Shown: positions 1-15,900, numbered from the stretch's first letter. The stretch is DNA of 64,000 nucleotides from Cladorhizidae sp. MBARI D1340-BT2 (GCA_028752905.1 JAQNBH010000011.1:682001-746000), one strand, 5' to 3'. Notes: generated by a model not told the origin, from the sequence alone. Translations and numbers: made by a program.

Positions 1-545
1 TATGCATGTATGGGTATGTATGTGTGCATGTGTATGTATGTGTGTACATGTGTGCATGTATGTGTGCATGTGTATGTATGTGTGCATGTATGTGTGCATG
101 TATGTGTGTATGCATGTATGTATGTATGTGTGCATGTGTATGTATGTGTGCATGTGTATGTATGTACATGCATGTATGGGTATGTATGTGTGCATTGTAT
201 GTACATGTGTGTATGTGTATGTATGTGTATACATGTGTGCATGTGTATGTATGTGTATGCATGTGTGCATGTGTATGTATGCATGTGTGATGTATGTATG
301 TGTGATGTATGTGTGCATGTGTATGTATGTGTGCATGTGTATGTATGTGTGCATGTACATATGTGTGCATGTGTATGTATGTGTGCATGTATGTGTGCAT
401 GTGTATGTGTATGTATGTGTGCATGTATGTGTGCATGTGTATGTATGTGTGCATGTGTATGTATGTGTGCATGTATGTGTGTACATGTGTGCATGTGTAT
501 GTATTTGTGCATGTGTATGTGTGCATGTGTATGCATGTGTACAAA
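1..545. repeat. TG/TATG-rich microsatellite
   Basis: Irregular mix of TGTATG, TGTGCATG and TGTACATG words. It is most likely intronic in SZT2. The overlapping open frames rich in Cys, Met and Val are artefacts of this composition. Confidence 0.9.
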
Positions 546-905
546 AGGAAGTCAGTTATCCAAATTTGTTGGTCAACAAAATGCCACAAGAAGCCACACC
601 CACATAAATGCCAGCTGCTTTTTCATTGTGCAGGAAACTCGCACAGTGAGTGAGTACAAACTGATTGCCCACAAGTAGGAGGAGCTTCTTAGACTCTTCG
701 TATTCCTTGTCAAGACACAGAAAGCATGGCCACACCCACTCATGAGAGAAAAAGAGCAGCTCAACAGACATGATGGTGTGAAGAGGTGTGACTTCAGTTA
801 TCCAATCATTTCAGTCATACAAACACCTCCAGTCCCAAAGTGTTCGGATACCTGACCCCATGCGATACATCATCTGTAGTGTGTGCCTACTCACTCCTCC
901 CTCAC
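545..905. other. Unique sequence downstream (minus) of SZT2 exon 10
   Basis: No repeat. A minus-strand open stretch near 735-645 (ESKKLLLLVGNQFVLTHC) could be the next SZT2 exon, as the phase after exon 10 can be met by an AG near 736. I cannot align it convincingly. Confidence 0.3.
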
Positions 906-3900
906 CTCTGATCTGCACCTCCTTCATGAAGAAGCCTTCTCTTATCTTGCACCCAACCACACTGCATGTGTGTGTGTGTGTGCGTGCGTGTGCACGGGCA
1001 CCTCACATAGCAGTGATAGTGTATTGTGTGTGAGAGACCACACCCACCAGAGTAGCGGAGCAGTGATGGTGTTGTTGTTGAAGTGTTTGTGTTTATGGGG
1101 CATGAAGGGGTCTTCAGACTCCACCCAGTCTGAATGAACCACACCCCTAACACGGGCAGTGAAGGCCGATGCCTGACAACTCCACATTAACACGGCCTCC
1201 TGTACCTCATTAGGGCCCCTCACACTCCAACCACCATCCTCACCATCCTCACCACCTCCACTCACACCAGCTCGTTGCTTCTCCAGCCCCTCAAGGCAGG
1301 ACTGGATCTATTCACACATAGAGCACAGTCACACCTTACACCCACATGGTACACCTCACACCCACATGGCACACCTCATAACACACAGCACACCTTACAC
1401 CCATGCCTTAAACCCACACATGGCACACCTTACACCCACATGGCAGACCTGACACCCACACATCACACCCACATGGCAGACCTGACACCCACGTGGCACA
1501 CCTGACACCCACACATCACACCCACATGTCACACCTGACACCCACATTTCACACCTCAACAACACAGCACACCTTACACCCATGCCTTAAACTCACATGG
1601 CACACCTGACACCCACATGCCTCACCTGACACCCACATGACACACCTGACACCCACATGGCACACCTGACACCCACATGGCAGACCTAACACCCACCCAT
1701 CACACCCACATGGCACACCTGACACCCATATGCCTCACCTTACCTTGTCCGGCTGCATGACACAGCCGTTGCAGGCACGGCATACAAAGTTGAGTGTCTC
1801 CAGGTCGGCAACAAGGCCCAGGGGGTCACTGGGGTGCCCCTCCCCCCCTGCATGCAGCACCCAGCAGCTGGTGTTGCTCCCTCGCATGTTGTTGACAGTA
1901 CTATGCATAGAGGCGGGGCTTGAGAAGCCAGTCAGCCCATCAGTAAGCAGGATAATGCCCTTGAGGGCGTGTCGGGGCAGCAGTTGGAGAGCCAGAGTAC
2001 CCACTCTCAACATTGCCTCAACACCGGCACCAGCAGAGAGGGCAGACTCCTGTCATTAGGAAGATCATTACTTAGCTGCTATTGAAACTAAGTTTATGCA
2101 GAATTAAATTCTTCCATGACACCTCACACACGTGCATACAAGCACATGCACTCATGAAGGGTGTCTGTCTAACACCTCACACACGTGCATACAAGCACAT
2201 GCACTCATGCAGGGTGTCAATTTAACACCTCACACACGTGCAGGGTGTCTATCTACCACCTCACACATGTGCATACAAGCACATGCACTCATGCAGGGTG
2301 TCAATTTAACACCTCACACACGTGCATACAAGCACATGCACTCATGAAGGGTGTCTGACTAACACCTCACACACGTGCATACAAGCACATGCACTCATGA
2401 AGGGTGTCTGTCTAACACCTCTCACATGTGCGTACAAGCACAGGCACTCGTGCAGGGTGTCTGTTGATGGAGAATGACAAATGACATTTGCTGCATTGGT
2501 AGTCCTACAGCCAATGTAAACCACACCCACCTCTCCATTACTGACACACCCACTTCTTCCAAGTGAATCTCTGCTCAATATCCATGAACAGAGAAATCAG
2601 TTTCAGACAATTCGTACTAGTGCTACATGTGCATGCACATGCTACATGTGTACGCTCCTGCTACATGTACACGCACATGCTACATGTACATGCACACACT
2701 ACATGTACATGCACACACTACATGCATATGTTCACACCACATGTCATTCACATGCTACATGCACATGCTACATGTACATGTAAACGCTACATGTATATGC
2801 TCACCCTACATGTACATGCAAACACTACATGTATAAGTTCACACTACATGTTCATGCACACGCTACATGTATATGCTCACTACATGTGCATGCACACGCT
2901 ACATGTATATGCTCACGCTACATGCTACATGTATATGCACATGCTACATGCTACATGTATATGCATGCATGCTTCATGTACATGCTACATTTACATATTC
3001 ATGCTACATGTACATGCACATGTCACATGTACATGCTCACACTACATGTTCATGCACACACTACATGTACATACCCACGCTACATATACTTGCACCCTAC
3101 ATGTACATGCACATGCTACATGCACATGCTACATGCGCATTGCTACATGTACATGCTACATGTACATGCTACATGTATATGCTCACACTACATGTACATG
3201 CCCACACATATACAACTCCTCCTATTGTATACACACACCCACATGCAGAACTCCTACTACCATATGACATGCACACGTACAGTACTCCAGTACATACCTG
3301 CAGAGAAGAGGTGTGGCCAAGGTCTGCTGCAGAACAAACCATCATGCATGTCAATAATATGCTGAACTGGACAAATCTGCTCAAGAAACACATTAGACAG
3401 CCTCTCATACACATGTAGGGATCTGAACTAGACTGCCGTGAATGGACCCGGGTCCACAACTCATGCATGGGAAAGGAAGAACCCAGATATTGGTACTAGA
3501 CTGCTATGAAAGGACCCGGGCCCACAACTCATGCATGAGAAAGGAAGAACCCAGATATTGGTACTAGACTGCTATGAATGGACCCAGGCCCACATGCATG
3601 GAAAAGGAAGAAAAATGTAGGTCCAGTAGTTTGCTAGTGACTCCAGAGCTAATGACACAATTTGTACTGTACAGAAGATGGCAAAGACTTGTAGCTTCTC
3701 TTCTCTTCCTCACTAAGAGAGTATTAACACAATCTCTGACAGAGGACTACCACACCCCAATAGAGGGCTCCCACACCCCAATAGAGAGCTACTGTACACA
3801 CACATGCATTACCATTAGCCAGGATATTCTCATAGCCACTGTACACACACATGTATTACCATTAGCCAGGATATTCTCATAGCCACTGTACACACACATG

Positions 3901-6900
3901 TATTACCATTAGCCAGGATATTCTCATAGCCACTGTACACACACATGTATTACCATTAGCCAGGATATTCTCATAGTTACTGTACACACACATGTATTAC
4001 CATTAGCCAGGATATTCTCATAGTTACTGTACACACACATGTATTACCATTAGCCAGGATATTCTCATAGCTACTGTACACACACATGTATTACCATTAG
4101 CCAGGATATTCTCATAGTTACTGTACACACACATGTATTACCATTAGCCAGGATATTCTCATAGTTACTGTACACACACACATGTATTACCATTAGCCAG
4201 GATATTCTCATAGCTACTGTACACACACATGTATTACCATTAGCCAGGATATTCTCATAGTTACTGTACACACACATGTATTACCATTAGCCAGGATATT
4301 CTCATAGCTACTGTACACACACATGTATTACCATTAGCCAGGATATTCTCATAGTTACTGTACACACACATGTATTACCATTAGCCAGGATATTCTCATA
4401 GCTACTGTACACACACATGTATTACCATTAGCCAGGATATTCTCATAGTTACTGTGCACACACATGTATTACCATTAGCCAGGATATTCTCATAGTTACT
4501 GTACACACACATGTATTACCATTAGCCAGGATATTCTCATAGCTACTGTACACACACATGTATTACCATTAGCCAGGATATTCTCATAGCTACTGTACAC
4601 ACACATGTATTACCATTAGCCAGGATATTCTCATAGTTACTGTACACACACATGTATTACCATTAGCCAGGATATTCTCATAGCCACTGTACACACACAT
4701 GTATTACCATTAGCCAGGATATTCTCATAGTTACTGTACACACACATGTATTACCATTAGCCAGGATATTCTCATAGTTACTGTACACACACATGTATTA
4801 CCATTAGCCAGGATATTCTCATAGTTACTGTACACACACATGTATTACCATTAGCCAGGATATTCTCATAGCTACTGTACACACACATGTATTACCATTA
4901 GCCAGGATATTCTCATAGCTACTGTACACACACATGTATTACCATTAGCCAGGATATTCTCATAGTTACTGTACACACACATGTATTACCATTAGCCAGG
5001 ATATTCTCATAGCTACTGTACACACACATGTATTACCATTAGCCAGGATATTCTCATAGCTACTGTACACACACATGTATTACCATTAGCCAGGATATTC
5101 TCATAGTTACTGTACACACACATGTATTACCATTAGCCAGGATATTCTCGTAGCTACTGTACACACACACATGTATTACCATTAGCCAGGATATTCTCAT
5201 AGTTACTGTACACACACACATGTATTACCATTAGCCAGGATATTCTCATAGCTACATATGTACTGTACACACACATGTATTACCATTAGCCAGGACATTC
5301 TCATAGCTACTGTACACACACATGTATAACCATTAGCCAGGATATTCTCATAGCTACATATGTACTGTACACACACATGTATTACCATTAGCCAGGATAT
5401 TCTCATAGCTACATATGTACTGTACACACACATGTATTACCATTAGCCAGGATATTCTCATAGCTTCTGATTTCTTGGCGTAAAGAGTTGACCAGATCTG
5501 TGCAGTTTCCCTGGGTCACATACAGTCCTTGCACGAGAACATGCACTGGCTAGGATCGCCGGACAGATGGACACATGCACGCGCCACACACACACACACA
5601 CATACACACACATACACACACACATACACACACACATACACACACACACATATACAAAGGAATTATATGAAGTCTGGACACAGATGAATGTGCTGAGAGT
5701 TACATAGTGAACACACGCACACACACACACATGCACACACACACCAGTAGGAGTGTGCCTGCCATGTGTGTGTGCGTGTGGTATATAGGCTACTGTGCGA
5801 CATAGTCACATGAGCCAAGGCAGAATTGGCAGGACAACATGACCTCACCTTGGCAGCTGCAACTCCGGAGTGGGCAAACACTGTGATCCACAGCCGAGGC
5901 TCCACCTCCTCCCCGCCTTCCTCCACAGTGAACTATTATAACACATGCACACACACACACACACACACATGCATACTTCAAGATGTACTGTGTCTGGAGA
6001 TAAAAATAGCTGAGGACAAATTCCTAGGCTATAAAGAAGCTGCCTTAATGTACATACAGGCAGCCATCAAGTAGAGGAGCTAGCTGGCAGTGTCTCCTTC
6101 AAGGCTGTAGGCAGCCATGAAGTCGAGGAGCTACCTGGCAGTGTCTCCTTCAAGGCTGTAGGCAGCCATGAAGTCGAGGAGCTAGCTGGCAGTGTCTGGG
6201 TCTTCTTCAAGGCTGTAGGCAGCCATGAAGTCGAGGAGCTAGCTGGCAGTGTCTCCTTCAAGGCAGTAGAGGAGCTAGCTGGCAGTGTCTCCTTCAAGGC
6301 TGTAGGCAGCCATGAAGTAGAGGAGCTAGCTGGCAGTGTCTTCTTCAAGGCTGTAGGCAGCCATGAAGTCGAGGAGCTAGCTGGCAGTGTCTCCTTCAAG
6401 GCTGTAGGTTGCCCCAAGCCCCCACCCCCTCCCCTGAACCCGCCACCCTCCCCAGTCCTGACTGACTTACTGGTTGTGTGAGGAGAGTGAGACAAGCCAA
6501 TAGTGCCAGCACAGCCTCGTCCACCTTCACAGCATAGTTATAGTTACTCTGCATAACACATCATCCACCTTCACAGCATAGTTATAGTTACTCTGCATAA
6601 CACAGCATCATCCACCTTCACAGCATAGTTATAGTTACTCTGCATAACACATCATCCACCTTCACAGCATAGTTATAGTTACTCTGCATAACACAGCATC
6701 ATCCACCTTCACAGCATAGTTATAGTTACTCTGCATAACACAGCATCATCCACCTTCACAGCATAGTTATAGTTACTCTGCATAACACAGCCTCGTCCAC
6801 CTTCACAGCATAGTTATAGTTACTCTGCATAACACATCATCCACCTTCACAGCATAGTTATAGTTACTCTGTAACACAGCATCATCCACCTTCACAGCAT

Positions 6901-9900
6901 AATTATAGTTACTCTGCATAACACAGCATCATCCACCTTCACAACATAGTTATAGTTACTCTGCATAACACATCATCCACCTTCACAGCATAGTTATAGT
7001 TACTCTGCATAACACATCATCCACCTTCACAGCATAGTTATAGTTACTCTGCATAACACATCATCCACCTTCACAGTATAGTTATAGTTACTCTGCATAA
7101 CACATCATCCACCTTCACAGCATAGTTATAGTTACTCTGCATAACACATCATCCACTTTCACAGCATAGTTATAGTTACTCTGCATAACACATCATCCAC
7201 TTTCACAGCATAGTTATAGTTACTCTGCATAACACATCATCCACTTTCACAGCATAGTTATAGTTACTCTGCATAACAACAATAACTAACAGCAAGCAAT
7301 GAACAACAAACACTTCACATAAAACTCCACATGAACACTCACCACACTCCAGACACACCCCTCACTCATCACACCACACTTACCACACCCCTCATGGTGG
7401 GGCTGAGGTCCAGTACAAACACTAGACTATATTGCCAGGACACAAACAGCACATCCATCTGGGTGGTGATCACACCTCCAGACACACCCCTCACACCCAG
7501 CACATGCATGTCATGTGACTGATCATCACTGCTTGTTGAGGTTCCAGATTCCTGTACATACACACACACACACACACACACATGAGCATAGAGGGTGTGG
7601 CATAGAGGGTGTGGCAGATAGGAAGAGAGGAGAGACAGCGAGAACAAGAGAGAGGGAAACTTTGACCTCGTTTAGTTGGCCACACCCACTTGCACTGCCT
7701 GTCTGTCTGCCCTCGGAGTTACAAACTCTAGTAGACTTGGCGGCATCACAGCAGCCAACAGTACAGCTGCATGTGATCAAACACACCCACTTTCCAGCAG
7801 GTTGTTGTTGTTGTTGTTAATCCTCTAGCGGAGTAAAGCACGTGCCACACAGCTAAGACGACAACAGCTAAAAGACAGTAGTCCAAACCATGTTCATAAA
7901 TCACAAGGTAGAAATGTTGGAGAAACTCGATGAGGACACTTGCTAGACGGCAGTGAGTATGGCATTAGCACAGGATATAAACTAATGCTGCTGAAGCTAG
8001 AGATCTATGCTGTATCATTACAGCCCCTGCATCAAGAGAGATCTATGCTGCATCATTCACACACAGTGCCTGCATCAAGAGAGATCTATGCTGTATCATT
8101 CACACACAGCCCCTGCATCAAGAGAGATCTATGCTGCATCATTCACACACAGTGCCTGCATCAAGAGAGATCTATGCTGCATCATTCACACACAGCCCCT
8201 GCATCAAGAGAGATCTATGCTGCATCATTCACACACAGCCCCTGCATCAAGAGAGATCTATGCTGCATCATTCACACACAGCCCCTGCATCAAGAGAGAT
8301 CTATGCTCCATCATTCACACACAGCCCCTGCATCAAGAGAGATCTATGCTGCATCATTCACACACAGCCCCTGCATCAAGAGAGATCTATGCTGCATCAT
8401 TCACACACAGTGCCTGCATCAAGAGAGATCTATGCTGTATCATTCACACACAGTGCCTGCATCAAGAGAGATCTATGATGCATCATTCACACACAGCCCC
8501 TGCATCAAGAGAGATCTATGCTGCATCATTCACACACAGCCCCTGCATCAAGAGAGATCTATGCTGCATCATTCACACACAGCCCCTGCATCAAGAGAGA
8601 TCTATGCTGCATCATTCACACACAGCCCCTGCATCAAGAGAGATCTATGCTGCATCATTCACACACAGCCCCTGCATCAAGAGAGATCTATGCTGCATCA
8701 TTCACACACAGCCCCTGCATCAAGAGAGATCTATGCTGTATCATTCACACACAGCCTCTGCATCAAGAGAGATCTATGCTGCATCATTCACACACAGCCC
8801 CTGCATCAAGAGAGATCTATGCTGTATCATTCACACAGTGCCTGCATCAAGAGAGATCTATGCTGCATCATTCACACACAGCCCCTGCATCAAGAGAGAT
8901 CTATGCTGCATCATTCACACACAGCCCCTGCATCAAGAGAGATCTATGCTGCATCATTCACGCACAGCCTCTGCATCAAGAGAGATCTATGCTGCATCAT
9001 TCACACACAGCCCCTGCATCAAGAGAGATCTATGCTGTATCATTCACACACAGCCCCTGCATCAAGAGAGATCTATGCTGCACATAGCCCCTGCATCAAG
9101 AGAGATCTATGCTGTATCATTCAAACACAGCCCCTGCATCAAGAGAGATCTATGCTGCATCATTCACACACAGCCCCTGCATCAAGAGAGATCTATGCTG
9201 CATCATTCACACACAGTGCCTGCATCAAGAGAGATCTATGCTGCATCATTCACACACAGTGCCTGCATCAAGAGAGATCTATGCTGTATCATTCACACAG
9301 TGCCTGCATCAAGAGAGATCTATGCTGCATCATTCACACACAGCCCCTGCATCAAGAGAGATCTATGCTGCATCATTCACACACAGCCCCTGCATCAAGA
9401 GAGATCTATGCTGCATCATTCACACACAGCCCCTGCATCAAGAGAGATCTATGCTGCATCATTCACACAGTGCCTGCATCAAGAGAGATCTATGCTGCAT
9501 CATTCACACACAGTGCCTGCATCAAGAGAGATCTATGCTGCATCATTCACACACAGTGCCTGCATCAAGAGAGATCTATGCTGCATCATTCACACACAGC
9601 CCCTGCATCAAGAGAGATCTATGCTGCATCATTCACACACAGCCCCTGCATCAAGAGAGATCTATGCTGCATCATTCACACACAGCCCCTGCATCAAGAG
9701 AGATCTATGCTGCATCATTCACACACAGCCCCTGCATCAAGAGAGATCTATGCTGCATCATTCACACACAGCCCCTGCATCAAGAGAGATCTATGCTGCA
9801 TCATTCACACACAGCCCCTGCATCAAGAGAGATCTATGCTGCATCATTCACACACAGCCCCTGCATCAAGAGAGATCTGTGCTGCATCATTCACACACAG

Positions 9901-12900
9901 TGCCTGCATCAAGAGAGATCTATGCTGCATCATTCACACACAGCCCCTGCATCAAGAGAGATCTATGATGCATCATTCACACAGTGCCTGCATCAAGAGA
10001 GATCTATGCTGCATCATTCACACACAGCCTCTGCATCAAGAGAGATCTATGCTGCATCATTCACACACAGCCCCTGCATCAAGAGAGATCTATGCTGCAT
10101 CATTCACGCACAGCCTCTGCATCAAGAGAGATCTATGCTGCATCATTCACACACAGCCCCTGCATCAAGAGAGATCTATGCTGCATCATTCACACACAAC
10201 CCCTGCATCAAGAGAGATCTATGCTGCATCATTCACACACAGCCTCTGCATCAAGAGAGATCTATGATGCATCATTCACACACAGCCTCTGCATCAAGAG
10301 AGATCTATGCTGTATCATTCACACACAGCCCCTGGATCAAGAGAGATCTATGCTGCATCATTCACACACAGCCCCTGCATCAAGAGAGATCTATGCTGCA
10401 TCATTCACACACAGCCCCTGCATCAAGAGAGATCTATGCTGTATCATTCACACACAGCCCCTGCATCAAGAGAGATCTATGCTGCATCATTCACACACAG
10501 CCCCTGCATCAAGAGAGATCTATGCTGTATCATTCACACACAGCCCCTGCATCAAGAGAGATCTATGCTGCATCATTCACACACAGCCCCTGCATCAAGA
10601 GAGATCTGTGCTGCATCATTCACACACAGTGCCTGCATCAAGAGAGATCTATGCTGCATCATTCACACACAGCCCCTGCATCAAGAGAGATCTATGCTGT
10701 ATCATTCACACAGTGCCTGCATCAAGAGAGATCTATGCTGCATCATTCACACACAGCCTCTGCATCAAGAGAGATCTATGCTGCATCATTCACACACAGC
10801 CCCTGCATCAAGAGAGATCTATGCTGCATCATTCACACACAGCCTCTGCATCAAGAGAGATCTATGCTGCATCATTCACACACAGCCCCTGCATCAAGAG
10901 AGATCTATGCTGCATCATTCACACACAGCCCCTGCATCAAGAGAGATCTATGCTGCATCATTCACACACAGCCTCTGCATCAAGAGAGATCTATGATGCA
11001 TCATTCACACACAGCCTCTGCATCAAGAGAGATCTATGCTGTATCATTCACACACAGCCCCTGCATCAAGAGAGATCTATGCTGCATCATTCACACACAG
11101 CCCCTGCATCAAGAGAGATCTATGCTGTATCATTCACACAGTGCCTGCATCAAGAGAGATCTATGCTGCATCATTCACACACAGCCCCTGCATCAAGAGA
11201 GATCTATGCTGCATCATTCACACACAGCCCCTGCATCAAGAGAGATCTATGCTGTATCATTCACACACAGCCCCTGCATCAAGAGAGATCTATGCTGCAT
11301 CATTCACACACAGCCCCTGCATCAAGAGAGATCTATGCTGTATCATTCACACACAGCCCCTGCATCAAGAGAGATCTATGCTGCATCATTCACACACAGC
11401 CCCTGCATCAAGAGAGATCTATGCTGTATCATTCACACACAGTGCCTGCATCAAGAGAGATCTATGCTGCATCATTCACACACAGCCCCTGCATCAAGAG
11501 AGATCTATGCTGCATCATTCACACACAGCCCCTGCATCAAGAGAGATCTATGCTGTATCATTCACACACAGCCCCTGCATCAAGAGAGATCTATGCCTCA
11601 TCATTCACACACAGCCCCTGCATCAAGAGAGATCTATGCTGCATCATTCACACACAGCCCCTGCATCAAGAGAGATCTATGCTGCATCATTCACACACAG
11701 TGCCTGCATCAAGAGAGATCTATGCTGTATCATTCACACATAGCCCCTGCATCAAGAGAGATCTATGCTGCATCATTCACACACAGCCCCTGCATCAAGA
11801 GAGATCTATGCTGCATCATTCACACACAGTGCCTGCATCAAGAGAGATCTATGCTGCATCATTCACACACAGTGCCTGCATCAAGAGAGATCTATGCTGC
11901 ATCATTCACACACAGCCTCTGCATCAAGAGAGATCTATGCTGCATCATTCACACACAGCGCCTGCATCAAGAGAGATCTATGCTGCATCATTCAACCACA
12001 GCCCCTGCATCAAGAGAGATCTATGCTGCATCATTCACACACAGTGCCCCTGCATCAAGAGAGATCTATGCTGTATCATTCACACACAGCCCCTGCATCA
12101 AGAGAGATCTATGCTGCATCATTCACACACAGCCTCTGCATCAAGAGAGATCTATGCTGCATCATTCACACACAGTGCCTGCATCAAGAGAGATCTATGC
12201 TGCATCATTCACACACAGTGCCTGCATCAAGAGAGATCTGTGCTGCATCATTCACACACAGCCTCTGCATCAAGAGAGATCTATGCTGCATCATTCACAC
12301 ACAGCCCCTGCATCAAGAGAGATCTATGCTGCATCATTCACACACAGCCTCTGCATCAAGAGAGATCTATGCTGCATCATTCACACACAGCCCCTGCATC
12401 AAGAGAGATCTATGCTGCATCATTCACACACAGTGCCTGCATCAAGAGAGATCTATGCTGTATCATTCACACACAGTCCCTGCATCAAGAGAGATCTATG
12501 CTGCATCATTCACACACAGTGCCTGCATCAAGGAGTAATGACAGCATACATGTAGTAGCTTCAGAGTCATGAAAACTGCAGTTACAAACATCACAATTGC
12601 CAAGGTGGGCGTCGCCTCCCTGAGGTTCCACTCGATTGCTTTTGCCCTATTTTTAAATGGCCGCTCTCTCTCTCACGCGCGTGCACACACACACACCTCA
12701 GCTAAAGCTAACTCACTTTGGAAGCTTCTTGCCTTCCTAAATGGCAGTTTTGGCACTAGCTCTAAAATTACTTCAATTGTGCAGTCCTTGGCTAAGGTAG
12801 CTAGCAGATCCATTGTGAAGAAAGCTGCCATCATCTCCTAGGATCTTCTATTTCTCACCCTCACAGAACTTGCCCATATATATCCGATGTCACCATCACC

Positions 12901-15900
12901 AATCCCCCGAGTGAACTAGAACATGGACCAACCACAGATGTCCTCACTCCCCATGACCCCACCCACTGTCAAGGTGTCCACAGATGGCGGAGTTACTAGG
13001 GTCATTCAGGGTCATCCACGGATGACAGTGTTACTAGGGTCATTCAGGGTCATCCATGGATGACAGAGTTACTAGGGTCATTCAGGGTCATCCACAGATG
13101 ACAGAGTTACTAGGGTCATTCAGGGTCATCCACGGATGACAGAGTTACTAGGGTCATTCAGGGTCATCCACAGATGAGAGAGTTACTAGGGTCATTCAGG
13201 GTCATCCACGGATGACAGAGTTACTAGGGTCATTCAGGGTCATCTACGGATGACAGAGTTACTAGGGTCATTCAGGGTCACTATGGCTGACAGAGTTACT
13301 AGGGTCATTCAGGGTCATCCACGGATGACAGAGTTACTAGGGTCATTCAGGGTCATCCACGGATGACAGAGTTACTAGGGTCATTCAGGGTCATCTATGG
13401 ATGACAGAGTTACTAGGGTCATTCAGGGTCATCCACGGATGACAGAGTTACTAGGGTCATTCAGGGTCATCCACAGATGACAGAGTTACTAGGGTCATTC
13501 AGGGTCATCCACAGATGACAGAGTTACTAGGGTCATTCAGGGTCATCCACAGATGAGAGAGTTACTAGGGTCATTCAGGGTCATCCACAGATGACAGAGT
13601 TACTAGGGTCATTCAGGGTCATCCACAGATGACAGAGTTACTAGGGTCATTCAGGGTCATCCACAGATGAGAGAGTTACTAGGGTCATTCAGGGTCATCC
13701 ACGGATGACAGAGTTACTAGGGTCATTCAGGGTCATCTATGGATGACAGAGTTACTAGGGTCATTCAGGGTCATCCACAGATGACAGAGTTACTAGGGTC
13801 ATTCAGGGTCATCCACAGATGACAGTTACTAGGGTCATTCAGGGTCATCCACGGATGACAGAGTTACTAGGGTCATTCAGGGTCATCCACAGATGACAGA
13901 GTTACTAGGGTCATTCAGGGTCATCCACGGATGACTGAGTTACTAGGGTCATTCAGGGTCATCCACGGATGACAGAGTTACTAGGGTCATTCAGGGTCAT
14001 CCACAGATGACAGTGTTACTAGGGTCATTCAGGGTCATCCACGGATGACTGAGTTACTAGGGTCATTCAGGGTCATCCACGGATGACAGAGTTACTAGGG
14101 TCATTCAGGGTCATCCACAGACGACAGAGTTACTAGGGTCATTCAGCCCTGGTCATCACGGATGACAGAGTTACTAGGGTCATTCAGGGTCATCACGGAT
14201 GACTGAGTTACTAGGGTCATTCAGGGTCATATATGGATGACAGAGTTACTAGGGTCATTCAAGGTCATTCACGGATGAACCCTGGATGTCCCTGGTAATT
14301 CTGACATCCGCTGATGAACCCTGGACAGTAAGTCGGTCGTCCATGGAGGACATGGGTTTGAGGGTGCCGACACTGGACCACCCGTTCATGGATGACATGG
14401 GGTTGAGGGCACCGACACTGGACCACCCTGTCATGGATGACATGGGGTTGAGGGTACCGACACTGGACCACCCTGTCATGGATGACATGGAGTTGAGGGC
14501 ACCGGACCATCCTGCAGTTGCCCACAGTTAGTCACTCACAACAATCTTAGTAGGAGAGGACTCAAAATGTCCTCCACCTTGCAAGACTGATTTGTTTCTC
14601 GGCTGCATATATAATTGTTGGTAAGGATCGTTAGGAAGGTAAGTAAGTCACTAAGCTATGTCATGCAGTTTGTGGAGCGCTTGGAACCGTGCAACTGTTA
14701 CTAATTCTTCGAAGGAGGTGTGGCTTACCCAACAACACGTATGTGCTGGTATATAAGGAGGTGTGGCTGACTCCAACAACACGTATGTGCTGGTATATAA
14801 GGAGGTGTGGCTGACTCCAACAACACGTATGTGCTGGTATATAAGGAGGTGTGGCTGACTCCAACAACACGTATGTGCTGGTATATAAGGAGGTGTGGCT
14901 GACTCCAACAACACGTATGTGCTGGTATATAAGGAGGAGGGGCTGACTCCAACAACACGTATGTGCTGGTATATAAGGAGGTGTGGCTGACTCCAACAAC
15001 ACGTATGTGCTGGTATATAAGGGGGTGTGGCTGACTCCAACAACACGTATGTGCTGGTATATAAGGGTGTGTGGCTGACTCTAACAACACGTATGTGCTG
15101 GTATATAAGGAGGAGTGGCTGACTCCAACAACACATATGTGCTGGTATATAAGGAGGCGTGGCTGACTCCAACAATACGTATGTGCTGGTATATAAGGAG
15201 GCATGGCTGACTCCAACAACACGTATGTGCTGGTATATAAGGAGGTGTGGCTGACTCTAACAACACGTATGTGCTGGTATATAAGGAGGTGTGGCTGACT
15301 CCAACAACACGTATGTGCTGGTATATAAGGAGGAGTGGCTGACTCCAACAACACGTATGTGCTGGTATATAAGGAGGTGTGGCTGACTCCAACAACACGT
15401 ATGTGCTGGTATATAAGGAGGTGTGGCTGACTCCAACAACACGTATGTGCTGGTATATAAGGAGGAGTGGCTGACTCCAACAACACGTATGTGCTGGTAT
15501 ATAAGGAGGTGTGGCTGACTCCAACAACACGTATGTGCTGGTATATAAGGAGGTGTGGCTGACTCCAACAACACGTATGTGCTGGTATATAAGGAGGCGT
15601 GGCTGACTCCAACAACACGTATGTGCTGGTATATAAGGAGGTGGGCCTGACTCCAACAACACGTATGTGCTGGTATATAAGGAGGTGTGGCTGACTCCAA
15701 CAACACGTATGTGCTGGTATATAAGGAGGCATGGCTGACTAACAATGTGCATGTGCTGGTATATAAGGTATATAAGGGGGCGTGGCTGACTCTAACAACA
15801 CGTATGTGCTGGTATATAAGGAGGAGTGGCTGACTCCAACAACACGTATGTGCTGGTATATAAGGAGGAGTGGCTGACTCCAACAACATGAATAAGCTAT

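Noticed and set aside
1..678. Cys/Val/Met-rich open frames at the left end
   Set aside because: Translations of a TG microsatellite in all frames.
3298..3422. Alternative frame for SZT2 exon 7 (VYERLSNVFLEQICPVQHI)
   Set aside because: It looks protein-like, but its phases do not fit exon 6 or exon 8, whereas the chosen frame fits both; it stays a weak point.
7940..12572. Giant plus-strand open frames over the 43-bp array
   Set aside because: They are frame-cycled translations of one stop-free unit, overlap each other, lie in an intron of SZT2 and have no recognisable domain.
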